Source of the DNA: Nevskia sp.
Lineage (GTDB): Bacteria; Pseudomonadota; Gammaproteobacteria; Nevskiales; Nevskiaceae
Assembly (NCBI GenBank): GCA_031291075.1
Contig: JARLJS010000210.1
Span: 1 to 64,000 of the forward strand
Length of the DNA stretch: 64,000 nt
Reading direction: 5' to 3'
The position numbers were made by a program, and so were the translations under genes. The notes beneath the pieces were generated by a model. That model had not been told where the DNA came from, ran no database searches, and saw only the letters and a program-made list of their open reading frames with translations. Within the stretch, counting starts at the first letter, position 1; each line of letters begins with the position of its first letter. Shown here one piece after another: positions 58,396-64,000 of this stretch.

Positions 58396-59688
58396 ATGCA
58401 AGGCACATACGACATCGCTCTGGTCATCGCATCCTATTGCGTCGCGGTCTTCGCGTCTTACGCGGCGCTCGATCTGGGCGGTCGTATCGCGATGTTCGAC
58501 GGCCCGCGTGAACGCTTCTGGCTGTTCGCCGGCGCGCTCGCCATGGGCACCGGCATCTGGTCGACGCATTTCGTCGGCATGAAGGCCTTGAACCTCCCCG
58601 TCGCCGTCACCTACGACCTGCCGCTGACCGTGCTGTCGTGGCTCGCCGCCGTCGGCATCTCGGTTCTGGCGCTGCACACGATCAGCCGCAGCAAGCTCAC
58701 CGTGACCGGCATCGCGACCGGCTCCCTGGTGATGGGCTTTGGCATCTGCGTCATGCACTTCAGCGGCATGTGGGCGATGCGCATGAATCCCGGCATCACC
58801 TACGACCTGGGCCTCGTCGCCGCCTCGGCGGTGATCGCGGTGGTGGCTTCGGCCGGTGCGCTGTTCATCTGCTTCTCGGTGCGTCAGCTGCCGACGGGTC
58901 GCGTCACGCAGGCCAAGATCCTGGCGGCGCTGGTCATGGCCGCGGCCATCTGCGGCGCGCACTACACCGGCACCGCGGCGGCGAACTTCGCCGAAGGCGC
59001 CCGCTGCAACCCCGCCAACGCACTGGCCGGCAACTGGATGGGACTGCCGGTGGCGCTGATCACCGTGGGCCTGCTCATCGCCATCCTGCTGCTGTCGCTG
59101 ATGGACGCCCGCGCGGTGGCCGACCGCCGCCGCGCCGAAACGGCGCGGGTGGAAGCCGAGCGCGTCCGCCGCCTGGCCTACTACGACGCCGTCACCGAAT
59201 TGCCCAACCGCAGCCTGTTCAACGAGACCCTGCTGAAGCAGCTCATCAACGTCAGCGGCAAGGCGCCGCCGCCGTTCGGTGTGGTCTACGGCGAGGTCCG
59301 CGGTTACCGCGCGCTGGTCGAGCGGCTCGGGCAGGAGCGCGTCAACCTGGTCATGAAGGCGCTGGCGAAGCAGCTGTCGCGCGTGCTGCGCGAGGGCGAC
59401 ATGCTGGCGCGGCTGTCCCACGACGGCTTTGTATTCCTGCTGCGCGAGCGCAGCGACCGCAGCATCCAGGCAGCCATAACGCAGACCGGCGCCCTGCTGA
59501 ACGCACCGGTGCATTGCGACAGCGACGTGTTCAAGCTGGTCTGGGGCATGGGCACCAGCCAGTATCCGCAGAGCGGAAATTCGACCCAGGCGCTGATTCG
59601 CGCCGCGATGAAGCTGCAGCGCGAAGTGGGCGGAGAGGCGAAGTCCGCGGCGAAGCAGCAGACGATTTCGGCAGTGGGCGTGGCATAG
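58396..59688 (+). CDS. MHYT-domain membrane sensor with degenerate GGDEF domain
   Basis: This 430-residue protein has seven membrane segments containing three MHYT-type motifs (THFVGMKAL, MHFSGMWAM, AHYTGTAAA), thought to bind a copper ion and sense oxygen, CO or NO. The C-terminal GGDEF domain (about 270-410) begins AYYDAVTELPNRSLFNETLL, but the signature GGDEF is replaced by SHDGF (LSHDGFVFLL), so cyclase activity is unlikely and it probably binds GTP or cyclic-di-GMP as a signal. GGAAGGCAACAATAAC precedes the ATG at 58396. Tandem terminator repeats follow the gene. Confidence 0.85.
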   Translation: MQGTYDIALVIASYCVAVFASYAALDLGGRIAMFDGPRERFWLFAGALAMGTGIWSTHFVGMKALNLPVAVTYDLPLTVLSWLAAVGISVLALHTISRSKLTVTGIATGSLVMGFGICVMHFSGMWAMRMNPGITYDLGLVAASAVIAVVASAGALFICFSVRQLPTGRVTQAKILAALVMAAAICGAHYTGTAAANFAEGARCNPANALAGNWMGLPVALITVGLLIAILLLSLMDARAVADRRRAETARVEAERVRRLAYYDAVTELPNRSLFNETLLKQLINVSGKAPPPFGVVYGEVRGYRALVERLGQERVNLVMKALAKQLSRVLREGDMLARLSHDGFVFLLRERSDRSIQAAITQTGALLNAPVHCDSDVFKLVWGMGTSQYPQSGNSTQALIRAAMKLQREVGGEAKSAAKQQTISAVGVA

Positions 59689-60025
59689 GAGGCGACGCCC
59701 CGCAGGTAGTGTTCCAGTTTCATCCGGCCTGGAAAGGTCCACGCCGGTACGGTCCCTGAGCCTTGGGCCGCCACGAACAACCTTTGTTCCAACGGCCCAT
59801 TTTTTCCGGAACCGCGACACCAGTTTTTACCCGGCCTGGAAAGGTCCACGCCGGTACGGTCCCTGAGCCTTGGGCCGCGACGAACAACCTTTTGTTCCAA
59901 CGGCCCATTTTTTCCGGAACCGCGACACCAGTTTTTTACCCGGCCTGGAAAGGTCCACGCCGGCACAGTCCCTGAGCCTTGGGCCGCGACGAACAACCCT
60001 TGTTCCAACGGCCCATTTTTTTTGC
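59689..60025 (+). repeat. Tandem 107-109 bp repeats carrying terminator hairpins
   Basis: A unit beginning CGGCCTGGAAAGGTCCACGC starts at 59725, 59832 and 59941; the third copy is cut short. Within each unit GGGCCG and CGGCCC enclose an inner GAACA/TGTTC stem and are followed by a T run, giving three successive rho-independent terminators on the plus strand. The repeat boundary adjoins CTAG at 60026, which contains the stop of the antiporter gene. Units differ by about two bases each, so the array is recent. Confidence 0.9.
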
Positions 60026-61813
60026 CTAGCTGTTTCTCACCGCGACCCCATCCTGGCTCGCCAGGTCTTCCTCGAACAGCTGCTCCAGCTCCTTCGATGC
60101 ATCCCGCGCCGTCTGGATCAGTTGCTCCTGGTCACGGTGCACCGCCTGTTGCTTGAGCAGGGTGTCGTGGTCGTACTGGCGGAAACGGGCGATGTCCCGC
60201 TGGATCCTTTCCTCCGATTCACCCAGGGCGCGCAATAGTTCCGCCGTCAGCTCCAGGCTGGAACCATAGGCCCTGCGGATCACGTCGGCGACGCCGAGAT
60301 CCATCAGTTTGAGCGCGTGCGCGCGGTCGCGCGCCGCGGCGAAGATGCGCAGGTGCGGGAAATTGCGCCGTACCATCTCGGCAATGCGCAGGGACTCCTC
60401 CACATCGGAGATCGCCAGCACGAAGAAACGTGCCTTGTCGGCCTTTGCGGCGCGCAGCACCTCCATGCGGCCGGCATCGCTGTAGAACACGGCGGAGCCG
60501 AACATGCGCACGAAGTCGACGTGCTGCCAGTTCTTTTCCAACACCGTGAACGGGATCTTCTTCAGCCGGAGCAGGCGGCCAAAGATCTGGCCGAAGGGAC
60601 CGAAGCCGGCGATGATGACGTCGTTTCCCGGCACGTCGATCGCGTCGTAGGGCCGGGCCTGGTCCTCCTCCTTGCCGCCGAGCCGCGACAGCAGGGCGTA
60701 CAGCGGCGGGGTGGCGATCATCGACAGGGTCACCGACACCACCAGCATGTCCTGCATGCGCTGGTCGAAGATGTCGGCGGCGCGCGCCAGGGCGAACAGC
60801 ACGAAGGCGAATTCGCCGCCCTGGGACAGCGCCACCCCCAGCTTGCGCGCGGCCCCGCCCGGCAGGCCGTAGAGCCGGCCGATCGTGTACAGCAGTACCG
60901 CCTTGACCAGCACCAGCGCGGCGACCACCGTCAGCACACGCAGCGGCTCCTGCAGAATGAACCCCAGGTTGGCAGACATGCCTACGGCGATGAAGAACAG
61001 CCCCAGCAGCAGCCCCTTGAACGGCTCGATGTCGGCCTGCAGTTCGTAGTGGTACTCGGAATCGGCCAGCAGCATGCCGGCGAGGAAGGCACCCAGCGAG
61101 GCTGACAGCCCCACCGCGCTCATGCCCAGGGCGGTACCGCTCACTGTCAGCAGCGCGGCGGCGGTGAAGATCTCGGGCACCTGGGTGGCGGCCAGGACGC
61201 GCAGCACCGGGCGCAGCAGGTAACGGCCGAGGAACACCACCACCCCCAGGGCCAGCGCCGCCTTGGCCGCTCCGATCCAGAAATGCGCACCATCATGCGT
61301 CACGCCCGCCTGGGCCGACAGGAACGGCAGCAGCGCCAGGAACGGGATCACCGAGAGATCCTGGAACAGCAGGATGGCGAAGGCGGCGCGGCCGTGGCGG
61401 TCGGTCAGCTCCTTGCGCTCGCCCAGCATCTGCAACACGAAGGCGGTGGATGACATCGACAGGCCGAAGCCCGCCACCAGCGCCGCCGCCGGCGCCTGCT
61501 GCCGCCACAAAGCCAGCCCGGCGAAAGCCGCGGTGGTGATCACGACCTGCGCCCCGCCCAGCCCGAACACGGCGCTGCGCAACCGCCACAGGCGGCTCGG
61601 CTGCAGCTCCAGCCCGATCACGAACAGCAGCAACACCACCCCGAACTCGGAGAAGTGCAGGATATCCTCGACGTTGGCGATCAGGCCCAGGCCCCAGGGG
61701 CCGATGGCGATACCCGCCGCCAGGTAGCCGAGCACGGAACCGAGGCCCAGGCGCTTGAACAAGGGCACCGCGATCACCGCCGCGGCCAGGAACAGGACAA
61801 TGTCTGCGAGCAT
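60026..61813 (-). CDS. Kef-type (CPA2) monovalent cation/proton antiporter
   Basis: This 595-residue protein has twelve to thirteen membrane segments beginning MLADIVLFLAAAVIAVPLFK, with LGSVLGYLAAGIAIGPWG and LLLFVIGLELQP. The ion-translocation segment ILLFQDLSVIPFLAL carries the conserved acidic residue, and there is a C-terminal RCK/TrkA-N domain with the nucleotide-binding motif VIIAGFGPFGQIFGRLL. A helical tail of about 60 residues follows. It resembles KefB/KefC, which export K+ on electrophile stress, but no glutathione-linked ancillary protein (KefF/KefG) is encoded beside it. The ATG at 61813 is set by the first membrane helix. Confidence 0.93.
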   Translation of the reverse strand: MLADIVLFLAAAVIAVPLFKRLGLGSVLGYLAAGIAIGPWGLGLIANVEDILHFSEFGVVLLLFVIGLELQPSRLWRLRSAVFGLGGAQVVITTAAFAGLALWRQQAPAAALVAGFGLSMSSTAFVLQMLGERKELTDRHGRAAFAILLFQDLSVIPFLALLPFLSAQAGVTHDGAHFWIGAAKAALALGVVVFLGRYLLRPVLRVLAATQVPEIFTAAALLTVSGTALGMSAVGLSASLGAFLAGMLLADSEYHYELQADIEPFKGLLLGLFFIAVGMSANLGFILQEPLRVLTVVAALVLVKAVLLYTIGRLYGLPGGAARKLGVALSQGGEFAFVLFALARAADIFDQRMQDMLVVSVTLSMIATPPLYALLSRLGGKEEDQARPYDAIDVPGNDVIIAGFGPFGQIFGRLLRLKKIPFTVLEKNWQHVDFVRMFGSAVFYSDAGRMEVLRAAKADKARFFVLAISDVEESLRIAEMVRRNFPHLRIFAAARDRAHALKLMDLGVADVIRRAYGSSLELTAELLRALGESEERIQRDIARFRQYDHDTLLKQQAVHRDQEQLIQTARDASKELEQLFEEDLASQDGVAVRNS

Positions 61814-61989
61814 GATGTCAGGGTCGGATCGAGGTAAGCTCTGGCCGCGACAGAACCGCTGTGCCGGGGCGCGGGCGCGCAACAGCCAGCGGAGATTCGA
61901 TGCGCGCCGTCGCACAACATGCGGCATGCCTCGCCGCGTTCAAGCCCGGCGCACGCCGTCCTCCTGCCCCATGTCCCGGAAAGAGTCCT

Positions 61990-62946
61990 ATGCGTACGCT
62001 TTGCATCATAGTTTGCGCCGGAATCGCGGCGCTGTGTGCGGCCTGCGGCACCACCCCGGCCGCGCCGCAGCAGCCCGGGCCGGCGCCCGTCGCGACGGCA
62101 GGCATGACGCCCGCCCAGCCGCGCGACCAGGCCATAGCCAGCGAAGTCCCCGCCGCGACTCCGCCGGCGCAGGCGCAGGCGCCTGCGCACCGATCCTGGT
62201 ACGAGGCGGACCCCGACTCCTACAGCATCGTATCCGCCGGCCGCGGCACCTCCTTGCACAAGCCGATGTACGCGCTGCCTTATACCTGGAGCCCGGCCTA
62301 CGAAGGCCGCGACACCGAAACCATGTTCCAGATCAGCCTCAAGCAAAGGCTGTTCGGCATCCCGTTGTACGCGGCCTACACGCAGAAGTCGTTCTGGCAG
62401 GCCTACAACACCCACGAATCGGCCCCGTTCAAGGAAACCGACTACAACCCGGAACTGTTCTACCGTTACATCCCGCAGGACCGCGAGCGCTGGCACCACC
62501 TCGGCGCCGACCTCGGCTTCGAGCACGAGTCCAACGGCCAGGGCCTGCCCGATTCCCGCAGCTGGAACCGCTTCTATTTCGCCGCCTTCCAGGCCGAAGG
62601 GGAGCACCTGATCTACTGGAAGTGGTGGTACCGCCTGCCCGAAAACGACAGCCTGCCCGCCACCGATCCGCAGCGCGACGACAACCCGCACATCGGCTAC
62701 TACTACGGCTACAGCGAACTGAACTACGAGCAGCAGCTGTTCGGCAAGCAGCTGGCCCACTTCATGGTTCGTTACAACCCGATCACCGGCAAGGGCGCGG
62801 TCCAACTGCAGTACACCGCCCCCAACAACGCCGCCGATCCCGACTTCTTCTGGATGCTCTACCTCTGGCAGGGCTACGGCGAGAGCCTGATCGACTACAA
62901 CCGCTCGATCTTCCGTATCGGCGTCGGCATCGCCCTGGCCCGCTAG
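61990..62946 (+). CDS. pldA: Outer-membrane phospholipase A (OMPLA), lipoprotein form
   Basis: This 318-residue calcium-dependent phospholipase of the outer membrane has a lipobox at 14-19 (ALCAAC), unusual for OMPLA, then an Ala/Pro-rich spacer to about 68. The barrel has the catalytic triad: His 179 and Ser 181 in GFEHESNGQG and Asn 193 in SWNRFYF. The C-terminal strand IFRIGVGIALAR is a typical barrel end. GGAAAGAGTCCT precedes the ATG at 61990. The stop lies in CTAGGGCC. Confidence 0.92.
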   Translation: MRTLCIIVCAGIAALCAACGTTPAAPQQPGPAPVATAGMTPAQPRDQAIASEVPAATPPAQAQAPAHRSWYEADPDSYSIVSAGRGTSLHKPMYALPYTWSPAYEGRDTETMFQISLKQRLFGIPLYAAYTQKSFWQAYNTHESAPFKETDYNPELFYRYIPQDRERWHHLGADLGFEHESNGQGLPDSRSWNRFYFAAFQAEGEHLIYWKWWYRLPENDSLPATDPQRDDNPHIGYYYGYSELNYEQQLFGKQLAHFMVRYNPITGKGAVQLQYTAPNNAADPDFFWMLYLWQGYGESLIDYNRSIFRIGVGIALAR

Positions 62947-63165
62947 GGCCGCAAAAAAACGGCCGCGGCACCCCAGCGCTCGCGACCGCAAGGCGCGTCA
63001 CGGACTGTGCTCCGCGCTGCTGCAGCGGAATTGATCACTGCCGTTCTACCACCGGTGGCGCGGCATATAAATGGGACCCCCCGGTGCCTCCCGCCGCGGA
63101 CACCCTGGCGCCGCCGGCAGGGTCGCGGCTAAGCTGTCGGCGCGCACGGCCTTGAGGAGAGACGC

Positions 63166-63789
63166 ATGCACGGTACGCAGAGACATCCGGAAATGCTCGA
63201 CACGTTGGCACCCTCGGTGAAAAAGAAGCGTGGGCATCACCCGCCGGAATGGGTCATCGGCAAGGAAATGATGGACCATGCCGTGCGTTCGATCCGCGCC
63301 CGGGCCCACCTCGAACGCGACTACGACATCCCCTACGTCGCCGGCTACAGCGTGGATGGCCACATCATCTTCATCGACCGCCACATGCCGAAGAGCTTCG
63401 TCTACCGGCGGCGGCGCGTGCTCACGGACCGCTTCCTGATCGTGCACGAAGCGGTGGAGAAATCCCTGATCCAGTTGCTGGGCATGCACTACCTGCCTGC
63501 ACACCAGATTGCCCTGCGCGCCGAGCAGGCCGCGGTACGGGCGGAGGGGATCGACTGGCACTACTACGACGCCTTCATGCAGGAATACATCAAGGTGATC
63601 GGCGACGAGGAACTGAGCCGGGTGCCGGAAACCCTGGATCTGACTCCCTACCGGGACTTCCACGACACCGAGGAACTGAGGAAAATGCGGGCCAATATGG
63701 CCCCCTGCGACAGGTACGAACCGAAGCACAAGATCCACATCGCCGGGCTGCACCCGGACGAGGGGAACTCGCTGATCAGCGTCACCTGA
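63166..63789 (+). CDS. Unknown conserved-looking protein with HEXXE motif
   Basis: This 207-residue soluble protein has IVHEAVEKSLIQLLG (about 101-115), in which His-Glu-Ala-Val-Glu resembles a metal-binding helix, and a later HYLPAHQIALRAEQAAV that could give further ligands. It also has DYDIPYVAGYSVDGHIIFIDRH, a beta segment typical of small zinc-peptidase-like proteins. No family is recognised and no signal peptide is present. TTGAGGAGAGACGC before the ATG is a strong ribosome-binding site. After it, 211 bases to the window end hold no gene I can see. Confidence 0.72.
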   Translation: MHGTQRHPEMLDTLAPSVKKKRGHHPPEWVIGKEMMDHAVRSIRARAHLERDYDIPYVAGYSVDGHIIFIDRHMPKSFVYRRRRVLTDRFLIVHEAVEKSLIQLLGMHYLPAHQIALRAEQAAVRAEGIDWHYYDAFMQEYIKVIGDEELSRVPETLDLTPYRDFHDTEELRKMRANMAPCDRYEPKHKIHIAGLHPDEGNSLISVT

Positions 63790-64000
63790 GCGGTGCCCAC
63801 CCTCGAATTTCACCGGCGCCCGACGGAAAGGCACGGAATTTATGGGTAAAATCTCTCACGCGACCGCTTCCGCCCGGATTTGCTACCGTCTGCTGCGATG
63901 CGGCAGCTTTTACGTGACGCACGCGGCGCAGGTAAACTTGCGCAGCACTCCGCACATGGATTTGCGTATCGGTGACGTTGCGCCGGTTTGACCCGGCGCA

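Noticed and set aside
59304-60008. Minus frame encoding a repeated peptide across the tandem array
   Set aside because: Repeat units of 107 and 109 bases shift frame between copies, no start signal exists, and the array is better explained as terminators.

Overview
The window is a GC-rich (roughly two-thirds G+C) chromosomal segment, most likely from a gammaproteobacterium on the Xanthomonadales/Nevskiales side. This rests on gene content: SlyX, ArfB, RluF, PpnN, a DUF423/YgdD protein, OMPLA and the SH3/coiled-coil/TM protein typical of gammaproteobacteria. Serine-rich linkers in exported proteins and short inverted repeats of the CTCTCCCGC type also fit. The species call is inference. I see no rRNA, tRNA, CRISPR array, prophage, plasmid backbone or transposase gene. 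It reads as core and lightly accessory chromosome with about 60 protein genes.

Layout. 0-7 kb: M20 amidohydrolase bracketed by two copies of a palindromic repeat, a beta-propeller protein, a rhomboid-like membrane protein with a zinc-ribbon tail, a PAS-PAS-GGDEF-EAL protein, a SnoaL-like protein and a secreted protein. 7-12 kb: serine-linker lipoprotein, membrane-anchored Mrr-like nuclease, and a TetR-enoyl-CoA hydratase operon whose promoter is buried in two overlapping palindromes and is probably leaderless. 12-16.6 kb: a large site-2-protease-like protein, a small HEXXH membrane protein, a cytochrome c and an alpha/beta hydrolase ending inside a perfect palindrome. 16.6-26.3 kb: esterase, lipoprotein, PpnN, alkaline-phosphatase-superfamily phosphodiesterase, a Ser/Gly-repeat exported protein and an HNH nuclease. 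26.3-38.4 kb: spore-coat-U-like remnant, SDR, DUF4169, DUF2076, a lipase-like lipoprotein, a frameshifted quinone oxidoreductase, SlyX, ArfB, aldo/keto reductase, MsrA, alcohol dehydrogenase, FabH, and a three-gene envelope/phosphoesterase operon. 38.4-51 kb: SET-domain protein, RluF, serine hydrolase, fatty-acid desaturase, cold-shock protein, a 30-residue histone-H1-like protein, AI-2E permease, response regulator, DUF423 and a saccharopine-dehydrogenase-like reductase. 51-64 kb: APS kinase, DsbD, two CsgG-like lipoproteins, isoaspartyl peptidase, class III nucleotide cyclase, MHYT protein with a degenerate GGDEF domain, tandem terminator repeats, Kef-type antiporter, OMPLA and one unknown.

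Themes. Cyclic-nucleotide signalling is represented three times (GGDEF-EAL, MHYT-degenerate GGDEF, class III cyclase). Envelope and redox maintenance is prominent (DsbD, MsrA, cytochrome c, OMPLA, CsgG pair, desaturase). The most unusual signal is a set of short palindromic elements whose CTAG or TAG ends coincide with the stop codons of neighbouring genes (about 16.6, 19.2, 19.4, 23.6 and 41.4 kb). They look like tiny mobile repeats that insert at stop codons and then supply them. I did not find a clearly new multi-gene system.
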